From positions 58,865-122,864 of the forward strand of contig JADJOD010000005.1 in NCBI GenBank assembly GCA_016713985.1: 64,000 bases of DNA. Direction: 5' to 3'. This document shows positions 19,703-29,500 of the stretch, in pieces. The stretch's first letter is position 1. Each line of letters begins with the position of its first letter. A program made the position numbers and the translations under genes. Source of the DNA: Lewinellaceae bacterium (GTDB lineage: Bacteria > Bacteroidota > Bacteroidia > Chitinophagales > Saprospiraceae). The notes beneath the pieces are model-generated. The model saw only the letters and a list, made by a program, of their open reading frames with translations, did not search any database and was not told the DNA's origin.

Positions 19703-19826
19703 TATTCAACAATCTTCTCCACAATACTCAGTGCAGACACATTAAATTTTATAACCGGGAAGTGACAGGAGCAAAATATCGTCCTTTTTTTTAAAAAAAA
19801 CAAAAAGTTTTAAATGTAATTTTAAT

Positions 19827-19834
19827 TATCTTTG
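19827..19834 (+). promoter_or_regulatory. Candidate Bacteroidota -7 box (TATCTTTG) for the TcmP pair
   Basis: TATCTTTG matches the TAnnTTTG consensus and lies 24 bp before the tcmP start, inside an A/T-rich stretch unlike the flanking GC-richer genes. No convincing -33 TTG box is seen. It suggests that the pair has its own promoter. Confidence 0.4.
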
Positions 19835-19857
19835 TCTCAACAAAATACGACCCAATC

Positions 19858-20958
19858 ATGAGTAAAAATCTTCATGAAAAGCCTTTTGATGAAACCACCA
19901 TCGCCAAGTTGGAAATCTTTGAAGATTATGCCCAAGCATGGATACCGGCCTTCGTTATGTGGGGCGAACCTGTGATTTGTATTTTTGATTTTTTTGCCGG
20001 AACAGGCTTTGACAAAAACGGTGTACCCGGCAGCCCAATTCGTATTTTGAAAAAAACAAAAGAACAGATTGGGCATATTTTCCAGAAAAAGGTTCAATTG
20101 AAAGTATTTTTCAATGAATTCGATCCAAAGAAATGTGAACAGCTTTCCAGGTCTTGTGACGATTTTCTCAAAACCCACTCTGATGTACGTCGCGCTATTG
20201 AACTCAAAATCTCCAATGAGGATTTCGATGTTTGCTTTGAAAGATTGCTACCCACCATCAAAGCACACTCAAGTCTTGTTTATCTTGACCAAAATGGGAT
20301 CCGTTTTTTGGCCGATAAGTATCTTCTCGAACTTGAAAAAACGACTCGCACTGATTTTCTTTACTTTGTATCATCCTCTTATTTTTGGCGATTTGGTGAA
20401 AAGGAAGAATTTAAATCTCATGTAATTCTTGATATGGAAGAAGCGAAGAAAAATCCTTACCAATTCATTCACCGCAGTCTGATTACCCAACTTCGGACGA
20501 AGTTGCCTTTGGACTCCAAACTCAAACTTTATCCGTTTTCGCTGAAAAAAGGAGCTAATATTCACGGCATTATTTTCGGCGCTTCGCACCCGCGTGCAGC
20601 GGAAAAATTTTTAAGCATTGCTTGGAAGCGCAACGAGATAAACGGGGAGGCAAACTTTGATATTGACGAAGACCATAAAAAAAACCAACTCAACTTTTTT
20701 GAACCACCTCAGCTCAAAAAAATCGCATCATTTCAGCAACGCCTGCGGGAAAAAATACTGAGCGGAAGCATTTCCAACAATTTTGAAGCATTCAATTTCG
20801 CATTAGGGGAGGCTTATCTTGGCAGCCATGCTGCTGAGGAACTGAAAAAGATGAAAAAAGAAAAATTGATTGATTATGATGGCCTTTCCCCATTGGTGAC
20901 TTACGTAAATGTATATCAAAAGGAGAGACTGGTAACCTTCAAACTTGTGAAAAAATGA
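19858..20958 (+). CDS. tcmP: Three-Cys-motif partner protein TcmP
   Basis: 366 residues. The N-terminus resembles the Rossmann-like first half of TcmP, with FDFFAGTGFDKNG where a nucleotide or SAM loop would sit and VYLDQNGIRF further on. The C-terminal half is basic and helical. TcmP is defined by its constant pairing with the Gp37/Gp68 three-Cys protein, and here the next gene is exactly that, overlapping by 4 bp (ATGA). The biochemical role is not established; the pair is often found near phages and defence genes. A/T-rich composition and the position between two catabolic genes suggest horizontal arrival. Confidence 0.8.
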   Translation: MSKNLHEKPFDETTIAKLEIFEDYAQAWIPAFVMWGEPVICIFDFFAGTGFDKNGVPGSPIRILKKTKEQIGHIFQKKVQLKVFFNEFDPKKCEQLSRSCDDFLKTHSDVRRAIELKISNEDFDVCFERLLPTIKAHSSLVYLDQNGIRFLADKYLLELEKTTRTDFLYFVSSSYFWRFGEKEEFKSHVILDMEEAKKNPYQFIHRSLITQLRTKLPLDSKLKLYPFSLKKGANIHGIIFGASHPRAAEKFLSIAWKRNEINGEANFDIDEDHKKNQLNFFEPPQLKKIASFQQRLREKILSGSISNNFEAFNFALGEAYLGSHAAEELKKMKKEKLIDYDGLSPLVTYVNVYQKERLVTFKLVKK

Positions 20959-21707
20959 AGTATTCAAAAATAGAATGGACAGAAGCCACATGGAATCCCA
21001 GCACAGGTTGTAATAAAGTAACGGCTGGTTGTAAAAATTGCTATGCCGAAGCCATGGCGAAGCGCTTACAGGCAATGGGTGCGCCGGGCTATGAAAACGG
21101 TTTCGAGTTTACGCTTATGCCAGAACGCTTAAATATGCCTCTAAAAATTAAGAAACCTACCAAGTTCTTCGTCAATTCCATGAGCGACCTATTCCACGAA
21201 AAGATGCCTTTCGGTTTTTTGGATAGGGTGTTTGACGTCATCGAACAAACACCTCAGCACAAATATCAAATCCTCACTAAGCGGGAAACAATACTTCAAG
21301 AGTATTGCAGTACCCGAAAAATGCCGGATAATGTGTGGCTTGGCGTCAGTGTCGAATCCTTCAAGACTAAACACCGGATTAATATTTTACAGAAGATTCC
21401 AGCCAAAATCCGATTCTTGTCTGTTGAACCACTCATTTCCGATATAGGTAAATTGGATTTGAATGGCATTCATTGGGTCATTGTCGGAGGAGAAAGCGGC
21501 CCTAAAGCGAGGCCCATGCGGCCGGAATGGGCAATTCATGTACAAAGCCAATGCGATCAACAAGGTGTGGCTTTTTTTTTCAAGCAATGGGGCGCTTGGG
21601 GCGAAGACGGCGTGAAAAGAGGCAAAAAAGCAAATGGCAGGCTGTTTTTAGGGCGCGAATGGAATGAAGAACCTCGCTTTACAGAAACAGAATCGGTTCT
21701 AACCTGA
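20955..21707 (+). CDS. Phage Gp37/Gp68 family (DUF5131) three-Cys protein
   Basis: 250 residues starting IEWTEATWNPSTGCNKVTAG. The three cysteines have spacing C-x6-C-x2-C (CNKVTAGCKNC) near residues 19-29, a radical-SAM-like iron-sulfur arrangement. Other family markers are FVNSMSDLFHE, WLGVSVES, RFLSVEPLI and VIVGGESGPKARPM. The full family length is present. It overlaps tcmP by 4 bp, so translational coupling is likely. The chemistry is unknown; a radical-SAM-type activity on nucleic acid or protein is a guess from the Cys motif only. Confidence 0.88.
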   Translation: MKYSKIEWTEATWNPSTGCNKVTAGCKNCYAEAMAKRLQAMGAPGYENGFEFTLMPERLNMPLKIKKPTKFFVNSMSDLFHEKMPFGFLDRVFDVIEQTPQHKYQILTKRETILQEYCSTRKMPDNVWLGVSVESFKTKHRINILQKIPAKIRFLSVEPLISDIGKLDLNGIHWVIVGGESGPKARPMRPEWAIHVQSQCDQQGVAFFFKQWGAWGEDGVKRGKKANGRLFLGREWNEEPRFTETESVLT

Positions 21708-21735
21708 AAACATAAACTCACCTTCGACCCTCTAC

Positions 21736-22812
21736 ATGACGACCACCCCACCCCGCATCTTCGACGGCCACCTCGACCTGGCCATGAACGCCATAGAATG
21801 GAACCGCGACCTGACCCGGCCGGTGGAAGACATTCGCCGGCGCGAAGCGGATATGGAGGACAAACCCGACCGCGCGCGTGGCACCGTATCCTTACCGGCC
21901 ATGCGGGAAGGCAGGGTCTGTTTGTGTATGGCCACTCAAATTGCACGTTTTGTAAAAGAAAACAACCCGCTTCCCGGCTGGCACTCTCCACAGCAGGCCT
22001 GGGCCATGACACAGGCACAACTGGCCTGGTACAAAAGCATGGAAGACCTGGGACAAATGACCCCGATAACGGATAAAAAAAGCCTCGACGCCCATCTTCA
22101 AAAATGGAACGAGCCGGAAGGAGGTAAACCCATCGGTTACATTCTGAGTCTCGAAGGCGCCGATTCTTTATCGTCCATGGAATACGTGGAAAAGGCGTAC
22201 GGCCTGGGGCTGCGCGCCATAGGCCCCGCACACTACGGTCCGGGCACCTACGCACAGGGGACCGACGCGACCGGCGGTATCGGGCAGAAGGGGCGTGAAC
22301 TGCTGAAAAAAATGGAAGAACTCGGGATCATTCTTGACGCCACCCACCTCTGCGACGACAGTTTTTGGGAGGCTTTGGATGCCTGGCACGGCCCTGTGTG
22401 GGCCAGCCACAACAATTGCAGGAGCCTCGTGCCGCACAACCGCCAGTTCAGCGACGAACAAATACAGGCGCTGATCGAACGTGGAGCGGTCATCGGCGCT
22501 GCTTTCGACGCCTGGATGCTGACCCCGGGATGGGTAAGGGGAGTGTCGGAACCCCATGCCGCCGGCGTCACCCTCGAAAAAGTGGCCGATCACATCGACC
22601 ACATCTGCCAGCTCGCCGGAAACGCCCGGCACGCTGCCATCGGCTCCGACCTCGACGGCGCTTTTGGAAAAGAACAGTGCCCCTCTGACCTCGAAACCAT
22701 TGCCGACTTGCAAAAACTGCCCGAAATTCTGGGGAAACGGGGTTATTCGGAGGCCGATATCGAAGGAATTATGTGCGGGAACTGGGTGCGTTTTTTGCGG
22801 GAAACATGGTGA
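21736..22812 (+). CDS. Membrane dipeptidase (renal dipeptidase, peptidase M19)
   Basis: 358 residues with the metal-dependent amidohydrolase fold. Metal and active-site motifs are DGHLDLAMNA near the N-terminus, ILDATHLCDDSFWEAL, WASHNNCRSL and AAIGSDLDG. M19 enzymes are zinc dipeptidases that tolerate a D-amino acid at the C-terminal position. No signal peptide or membrane helix is evident, so the protein is probably cytoplasmic despite the family name. In context it would release D-amino acids from dipeptides for the PLP enzyme at 18593. The intervening TcmP pair looks like a later insertion into this operon. Confidence 0.9.
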   Translation: MTTTPPRIFDGHLDLAMNAIEWNRDLTRPVEDIRRREADMEDKPDRARGTVSLPAMREGRVCLCMATQIARFVKENNPLPGWHSPQQAWAMTQAQLAWYKSMEDLGQMTPITDKKSLDAHLQKWNEPEGGKPIGYILSLEGADSLSSMEYVEKAYGLGLRAIGPAHYGPGTYAQGTDATGGIGQKGRELLKKMEELGIILDATHLCDDSFWEALDAWHGPVWASHNNCRSLVPHNRQFSDEQIQALIERGAVIGAAFDAWMLTPGWVRGVSEPHAAGVTLEKVADHIDHICQLAGNARHAAIGSDLDGAFGKEQCPSDLETIADLQKLPEILGKRGYSEADIEGIMCGNWVRFLRETW

Positions 22813-22840
22813 TTAACTCCACAAAATCAATGAATTACAA

Positions 22841-23191
22841 TCATTCATCGTCCGGAGGCAAATACAAGTCCGCCAACTTTTTGGGCGCCGCTTCACAATA
22901 GGCAACCGTGAGTGCGTCGCGCAGCATTTCTTCGTCCGCCCGGGCCAGGTCCACAAGCGTCCAGCCGTACTTTCCCCATTTGTTGGGCACCGGGTAAAAC
23001 GGACTTTCGGCAAACGAACAAAACACATCCTGATCAACGTCCGAAAAACGCAGGCAGGCGCGGTTTTCGGGCGCGTTGAGCGTGGCGAAGATTTTTTTCT
23101 TTACCCGGAAACACGTCACCGCCATGTGTGGCGCTTCGTCGGTTTCGGGAAAAGACAGCGAAATCGTCCGGATTGTATCGGGTGTAACCAT
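22841..23191 (-). CDS. MmcQ/YjbR family protein
   Basis: 116 residues covering the whole CyaY-like YjbR domain: SLSFPETDEAPHMAVTCFRV at the start, KKIFATLNAPENRACLRFS in the middle, and GKYGWTLVDLARADEEMLRD near the end. The family has a DNA-binding-like double-wing fold but no settled function. It converges with the dipeptidase gene and is divergent from the NIPSNAP gene; the 35-bp gap to the latter must hold both start regions. Confidence 0.85.
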   Translation of the reverse strand: MVTPDTIRTISLSFPETDEAPHMAVTCFRVKKKIFATLNAPENRACLRFSDVDQDVFCSFAESPFYPVPNKWGKYGWTLVDLARADEEMLRDALTVAYCEAAPKKLADLYLPPDDE

Positions 23192-23226
23192 GTTTTGCGA
23201 TATTGCCCGCTAAATGTACAAAAAGC

Positions 23227-23976
23227 ATGAAAAACATCCTCCTGCTCGTTTTACTCCTTTCTTGCCAAACCCTTGTAACAGCGCAAACCCCCGACACCCT
23301 CTGTTACGAACTGCGCATTTACACCGCTCCGAAAGGCAAACTCAACGATCTGTTGAATCGTTTCCGCAACCATACCACCGCCCTGTTCGAAAAACACGGC
23401 ATGACCAACGTGGGGTACTGGACGCCGATAGACAATCCGGATGAAAAACTCTACTACATCCTGTCGTACCCCAGCCGGGCAGCGCGGGAAAGTTCCTGGA
23501 AGGCCTTTATGGCGGATACCGTCTGGCAACGTGTGTGGAAAGAAAGTGAAGTTAACGGCAAGATAATCAGCAACATCGAAAGTATTTTTTTAAAAACGAC
23601 CGATTTTTCGCCGAACAATCTGCAATCGGACTGCGGGCACGTGTGGGAATTGCGGATTTATACCGCTTCACCCGGCAGATTGCCCAACCTGCTCAGCCGT
23701 TTTCGCAACCACAGCATGAAACTGCTCGCACGTTACGGCATGACCAACAAGATCTACTGGACACCCACCGACGCCGCGCAGGGGTCCGACACCATGCTCT
23801 ATTACTTCCTGACCCACCCTTCCCGGGCAGCAGGATTAGACGCCTTCACCCGCTTCCGCAAAGACCCCGATTGGCTGCGCGTCCGTCAGGAATCGGAAAC
23901 GCAGGCCGGCGGCTCCCTCACAACCAAGGTAGAGTCGATTTATATGTATCCGACGGATTTTTCGCCGCTGAAGTAA
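23227..23976 (+). CDS. Exported protein with two NIPSNAP domains
   Basis: About 249 residues. The N-terminus MKNILLLVLLLSCQTLVTAQ may be a type I signal (cut after VTA) or a lipoprotein signal (LLSC). Two homologous NIPSNAP modules follow at about 27-125 and 140-245. Each starts with YELRIYTAPKGKL or WELRIYTASPGRL and contains RNH, GMTN..YWTP and YP/THPSRAA. NIPSNAP domains have a ferredoxin-like dimeric alpha-beta barrel fold; their bacterial function is unknown. I prefer the ATG at 23227 over the one eight codons earlier because it gives a clean signal peptide. Confidence 0.85.
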   Translation: MKNILLLVLLLSCQTLVTAQTPDTLCYELRIYTAPKGKLNDLLNRFRNHTTALFEKHGMTNVGYWTPIDNPDEKLYYILSYPSRAARESSWKAFMADTVWQRVWKESEVNGKIISNIESIFLKTTDFSPNNLQSDCGHVWELRIYTASPGRLPNLLSRFRNHSMKLLARYGMTNKIYWTPTDAAQGSDTMLYYFLTHPSRAAGLDAFTRFRKDPDWLRVRQESETQAGGSLTTKVESIYMYPTDFSPLK

Positions 23977-24062
23977 AAGCGGGTATTGTTCCTGCGGGTT
24001 GTGGATAACCCAGGCTTTTCACACCCGCCTTGTGTGTTTATTGGCCACAACTTGCGTGAATT

Positions 24063-25274
24063 ATGACTGCTGAAATTGCAAAATCAACCTTTCAAAACCA
24101 CTTTTCCACCCCGCCGGAACTCGTCATTCGGGCGCCGGGCCGGATCAATCTGATCGGTGAACACACCGATTACAACGGCGGTTTTGTACTGCCTGCTGCG
24201 ATTGACAAAGCCATCTGGATGGCTGCCGGGCGGCGCGACGACGGGCGTTTTGCCTTTTTTGCCCGCGATCTGGGCGAGTTTTTTATTTCTGATAACGAAA
24301 AACCCGTTTATCAGGAACGGCAAACCTGGGTCAATTACCTGCTTGGCGTGGTGAGCGAGGCGCAAAAGGACGGCCTGGTTTTCGGCGGCCTGAACCTGGT
24401 TTTTGGAGGCGATGTGCCCCTGGGCGCAGGCTTGTCGTCGTCGGCTGCGATTGAAAGCGGGGCGATGTTTGTCATCAATGAACTGTACCGGCTGGGGCTT
24501 TCAAAAATGGACATCGTGCGGCTGGCGCAACGCGGAGAAAACCATTTTGTGGGTATGAAATGTGGCATCATGGATATGTTCGCTTCGGTGATGGGGCGTA
24601 AAAACCAGGTGGTGCGCCTGGATTGCCGGAACCTCGAATTTGAGTATTTCCCGTTCGAAACACCCGATTTTTCGCTCGTTTTGTTCGATTCCGGCGTAAA
24701 ACACGCCCTTGTCGACAGCGAATACAATACCCGCCGCGAAGAATGTGAGGCCGGGGTCGCGATATTGAAAAAATTCAATCCGGGCATTTCCAGTCTGCGC
24801 GACGTGTCTTTCCCTTTTTTGAAAAAACACCAACACGATCTGCCGCCGACGGTTTTTAAACGCTGCAAGTTTGTGGTGGAAGAGATCGGACGGGTGGAAC
24901 GGGCCTGCCTGGCTTTGCAAAAAAACGATTTCGAAACCCTCGGAGCTTTGATGTTTGAAGGCCACGACGGCTTGAACCTGGAATACGCGGTTTGTGTGCC
25001 CGAAACCAACTTCCTGGTGGAATCGGCCCGGCATTTCGCCCCGAAAGGTCTGGTGGCCGGCGCCCGGCAAATGGGTGGCGGCTTTGGCGGATGTGTCATC
25101 AACTTGCTAAAAATCAGTGTTTTATCCGAGTTTTCGGAACAAACAAACGCGGCATACCGGCGGGCTTTTGGTATTGATTTGAAAATTTATCCGGTCCGGT
25201 TGGCGGCCGGGACGGAGATTATTTCCGGGCAGGCGCCCGACCCGGCAACCCTTTCCATCCGGTCAACCCTGTAA
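24063..25274 (+). CDS. galK: Galactokinase
   Basis: 403 residues, the normal length. It shows the GHMP kinase pattern: the galactokinase signature RAPGRINLIGEHTDYNGGFV, the ATP loop PLGAGLSSSAAIESG, and the third motif RQMGGGFGGCVINLL. It phosphorylates galactose at C1 in the Leloir pathway. galT follows after 3 bp, so the two form an operon. No galactose mutarotase, epimerase or sugar transporter is next to them. Confidence 0.96.
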   Translation: MTAEIAKSTFQNHFSTPPELVIRAPGRINLIGEHTDYNGGFVLPAAIDKAIWMAAGRRDDGRFAFFARDLGEFFISDNEKPVYQERQTWVNYLLGVVSEAQKDGLVFGGLNLVFGGDVPLGAGLSSSAAIESGAMFVINELYRLGLSKMDIVRLAQRGENHFVGMKCGIMDMFASVMGRKNQVVRLDCRNLEFEYFPFETPDFSLVLFDSGVKHALVDSEYNTRREECEAGVAILKKFNPGISSLRDVSFPFLKKHQHDLPPTVFKRCKFVVEEIGRVERACLALQKNDFETLGALMFEGHDGLNLEYAVCVPETNFLVESARHFAPKGLVAGARQMGGGFGGCVINLLKISVLSEFSEQTNAAYRRAFGIDLKIYPVRLAAGTEIISGQAPDPATLSIRSTL

Positions 25275-25277
25275 AAA

Positions 25278-26299
25278 ATGAACGATTTTCCACACCGCCG
25301 TTTTAATCCGCTGACGGAAAGTTGGGTGCTGGTTTCGCCGCACCGGTCGAAACGTCCCTGGCAGGGGCAGGTTGAAAAACCGGCGCCCGAAACACGACCG
25401 GCTTACGACCCGGCCTGCTACCTCTGTCCGGGAAACATCCGCGCCGGCGGCATTCAAACGCCTGATTATCAGGATATTTTTGTGTTCGACAATGATTTTT
25501 CGGCTTTATTGCCCGGCAAGCCGGGTGATGATTTCAGGTCCTCAACCGGTTCCGTTTTTTCAAAGCCCGACCCGAACGCGGCATCACGCGGGTCATCTGT
25601 TTTTCGCCGCGTCACGATCTGACGATGGCCGGGATGAGCACTCCGGAAATCCGGAAAGTTGTGGATGCCTGGGTCCGGGAATACCAAAACCTGGGCGCTT
25701 TGGATTTTATCAACTACGTCCAGATTTTTGAAAATAAAGGCGCCATCATGGGCTGTTCGAACCCGCATCCGCACGGCCAGATCTGGGCGCAGGCCAGTAT
25801 CCCCGACGAGCCCCTGAAAAAACAAAAGGCGCAATGGAAATATTGGAAAAAACACGGAACCCCCCTTTTGGGCGATTACCTGACGGAAGAACGGGCAAAA
25901 AAAGAGCGGATTCTTTTTGAAAATCAGGAATTTGTGGCGCTCGTCCCGTTCTGGGCCGTGTGGCCCTTCGAAGCGATGATTGCCCCCAAACGGGCAATGC
26001 CGCGTATTACCGACCTTTCCGATTCCGAAAAAACCGGCCTGGCGGATGCCTACCGGCGCCTGGCGTTTATGTACGACGGCCTTTTTCAAACCGCTTTCCC
26101 GTATTCGGCCGGTATCCATCAGGCGCCCACAGATGGAAAACCACACCCGGAATGGCACTTCCACCTGGTTTTTTATCCGCCGCTTTTGCGTTCGGCCTCG
26201 ATCAAAAAATTTATGGTCGGGTATGAAATGCTGGCCAACCCGCAGCGGGACATCACACCGGAGCGGGCGGCGGAGATGCTGCGGGCGGTTGGGAATTGA
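25278..26299 (+). CDS. galT: Galactose-1-phosphate uridylyltransferase, one frameshift
   Basis: Two adjacent frames make one enzyme. The first (25278-25622) has FNPLTESWVLVSPHRSKRPW and the metal-site pair CYLCPGN. The second (to 26299) has the catalytic histidine motif NPHPHGQIW and a C-terminal metal region HPEWHFHLVFYPP. The first frame goes off-track after VFSKPD. Adding one T to the six-T run at 25555-25560 gives FFKARPERGITRVICFSPRH and continues into the second frame without gap. The corrected length of about 340 residues is normal. A homopolymer deletion, real or technical, explains it. The enzyme moves UMP between UDP-glucose and galactose-1-phosphate, completing the step begun by galK. 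Confidence 0.9.
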
Positions 26300-26369
26300 G
26301 TTTTTAGAAAATAATTCCATTCCGTCGGGGTGTTTCCATTAATAATTTTTAAGTTGCAGCCCAATATTA

Positions 26370-26531
26370 GAGCCTATCCGAAAACCTCCATTGGCCTGAA
26401 AAACCCATCTTATGTAATCATCCGGCGTTAAATTTTCAAGCCGTAGGCACCCGGCTACGCCCTGAAAATTTGCCTTGCCTGATTCCATATTCTGGCCTTT
26501 TCAGCCTCAATGGAGGTTTTCGGATAGGCTC
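26370..26531. mobile_element. MITE-like palindromic element with TTA target duplication
   Basis: A 162-bp element begins GAGCCTATCCGAAAACCTCC and ends with the reverse complement of this. The terminal repeats extend about 33 bp with one gap. TTA flanks both ends (26367-26369 and 26532-26534), as expected for a 3-bp target duplication. The interior also folds: AAATTTTCA near 26430 pairs with TGAAAATTT near 26463, so the whole element is close to a single long hairpin. It encodes nothing and would need a transposase in trans. It sits 32 bp before the start of the 1389-residue gene and may carry or disturb its promoter. Confidence 0.8.
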
Positions 26532-26563
26532 TTAGACCGCACCTTAAAAAGTTTTAAGGACCG

Positions 26564-29500
26564 ATGAAAACGCTACTTCTGGTACCCGTCCAGACCGATG
26601 CCCTGTACCTGTCGGAAGACACTTTGATCACAGAGGCTTCGGTGGATTTTTCCCGCCTCCCCTACTTCAACGGCACCCGCGACGTCAACGCCGACGTGGC
26701 CAATATCAGCGAGAGTTTTGTCTCCCAACCGCTTCAGGATCAGAATCTTCGCCTGCGCAAGGGCCTGCACCTGCACTGGGCTTTGCCCGATGCGCTCAAC
26801 CGCGGCCGGCACCGGGACGACGGAAAAACGGATTTCCCCCTGGTACCCAACCGCTGGCTGGTGACCCGAACCCGGGGCGGCGTGGTAAAAACCTGGGTGG
26901 TGGAAAGCGATTACCTCTTTCCCGAAGAAAAAGACCTCCTGCAACTGCCGGATAACGACCCGCTGCGGCTTGCCCGTCGCGAAAGTGTTACGATGCCGAT
27001 GCCCATTGCCGGACGGGAAAGTGGACAGCAGCCTTTCCGCTACATGGGCCGCAAGGTGGACGGCGACAAATTTAACCCCGGCCAAGCCGCTGACCGGTAC
27101 CCCGAACTCACGACCGTCGGGTACGGCGAACCCAGTTTTGCCGCTTTTTACCCCAACTGCCACAGCGTATTCGGATTCCACGACCCGGAGATCGGCGAAA
27201 ATTCCGGCCCGGTGACCTACGATATCATCGGCTGGTACGGCGACCCCGCGAATGATTTTTACAAAAAACTCAGTGCGGGCATCGCAAGTACCGAGCTCGC
27301 ACAACACCTGCGCGACCGGGCCGGCTGGGTGTTGTCGCCCGCCGGAACCGCCGCCCCGGACCAGACGCTGCTTTATTCCCGCATCGAAGTAAATACCACG
27401 GGTATAGCGGGCAAACTGCCGCAGGGCGAGCTGGAAGGATTGTCCGTCGTGATTGGCAACACCGGCACGGAGGCTTTGTCGGTGTACCTCGCGAAACAAC
27501 TGGAACAAACCTGGACGGGGGCCAACGGCAAAGCCCTGAACATCGAAGAGCAACTCGAAGCCCTTTATCTGCGCGATAAACTGGATCACCGGGTGCTCGA
27601 TCTCGACGCCAAATTCGACGAGGCCCGCCACGAAAACGGCTTCAATTCCTTAGCCGGCGGATATCTCTGGACCATCACCGCCGAATCCGGCGCCAACCAA
27701 CCCGCCGACGCCCGGCAAGCCGCTGAAAAACCCGGACTGAGCGCCGAATTAGCCGGCCTGCTCAACGCCGCCAACAGCCTGCAATCGGAATACGACCGGG
27801 CACTCCTGGAATTACAATCGCTTGGCGCACAGTTATATGTCGACTGGTACAAGTACATGGTGAGCACCTACCCGCCGGAAGACACCCGCGTGGATTATCC
27901 CGAAATTGACGAAGTGCGGTATTTCATCGGAGAACAGGTAACCGGGCCGATTCGGGCCAGGGAACAACAAACCGGCCGGCTCATTTTGGCGACCGCAGCG
28001 GAAATCGCCGCCGGAGCGCTGCCCGCCCGTGCCGAAAACAATGACAACGAATCCGTGGCAGCAAGGTTAGCCGCAGCCATCAACAACCTGCTCCACCGGC
28101 TTACGGTTTTTAATGAGGCGCAGCCCGACGGCAGCGATGTTTTTGTGCTCAAACGTACGGGCGGCCCCCGGTACTGGGAGCCGAAAGAACCCGTGGTGTT
28201 GCTCGCCAACGATACCGCCGGCAACTCCGTATTGCGCCCCACCGACCGCCACGGCCGCGACGGCCGGCTGCGCCCCGACGGGCTGCTGGAATGCCCGCTT
28301 GTGAGCGTCGCAGACGTTTTTGACGGGAAAAACACCGCCGTAATCGCCGAAATCCGGGGTAAAATCAACGAACTGACCAAGCCTGCCTCGGGCGAGAAGA
28401 TGGGGTTCACCCGCTGGACCGGGCAACCCTGGAACCCTTTCCGGCTCGACTGGGAGGTAGAACTGGCGCCGCTCAGTCAGGGTACCAATATGGAAGAGCG
28501 GGATTATGATCCGGATTTTTTGACCAAAAAATACAAACTGAAGGCGGGAAGCGCCACGGTGGAAAACCCCAATTTCAGGTTGCCGGTCAATGCCCCCGAT
28601 CTTGTTCCTGTGCTCGATTCCCGGGTCGATTTTCAGGGCCGCAACCCGAATATTTACACCGGCCGCAGCTTGCTTACCCCGCAAGCCAGGCGAAATTTGC
28701 GGGAAAGGCTGGAAGTGTACCTGAAAGAAAAACTGCTGGCGCCTTTTTTGGAAAAAAATCCCGGCCATGCCGCCAAAATCTCCGCAGACCCGCTGCGGTT
28801 GTTCGGTCGGGAAATGGCCAAAGCCTTGAAGATCGAAGGCGCGGACAACCCCGTTGCCACAGCCCTGGAAGCGTTTTTTGTGTTGGAAAACAACAACCTG
28901 CACCTGCTCTCCCAGGCATTCAGCGGTTTCAACAGCGCCATGATTCAGCTCCGGCAAACCTTTCAACTGCCGGTTACCGACCCCATCGGGTTTAAAGATT
29001 ACCAGCCCTTCACCGCCGAGATCGCCGGGTTCGCGGAAAACAGTACCTGGCTCGCCCCGCAACCCCTGACCGATTTTAACCCCATCCGGACCGGCGCCAT
29101 GGTCATCAACCAACTCCGGCTGGTAGACACCTTCGGGCAGGTGCGGAACATCGCGCTCGGCAAAATCGACCGCGTGCTCGGCTCCGGCCCGACGCCGACA
29201 CTGAATGCCGGATCAAAAATAGAAGTGCCGCTGCCGCCGAGGCTGGCCCAACCCGCCCGCCTGCATTTTCGCTGGCTGAACGCCACCGACGGCACACAGG
29301 AGATGAATACACACCCCGATACCAGCCCCGTCTGCGGCTGGATTTTGACCAACCAACTCGACGACAGCATCGTGGTGTACGACGCGGAAGGCAGCATGCT
29401 CGGCTCCATCGAAGCGGAAGCGGAAAGTGGCAACCCCAACCTCGCCCGCTGGAATCCGGCTCCCGGCGCGCGGCAACCCGTTCAGGCAGAGGCGATTAAA

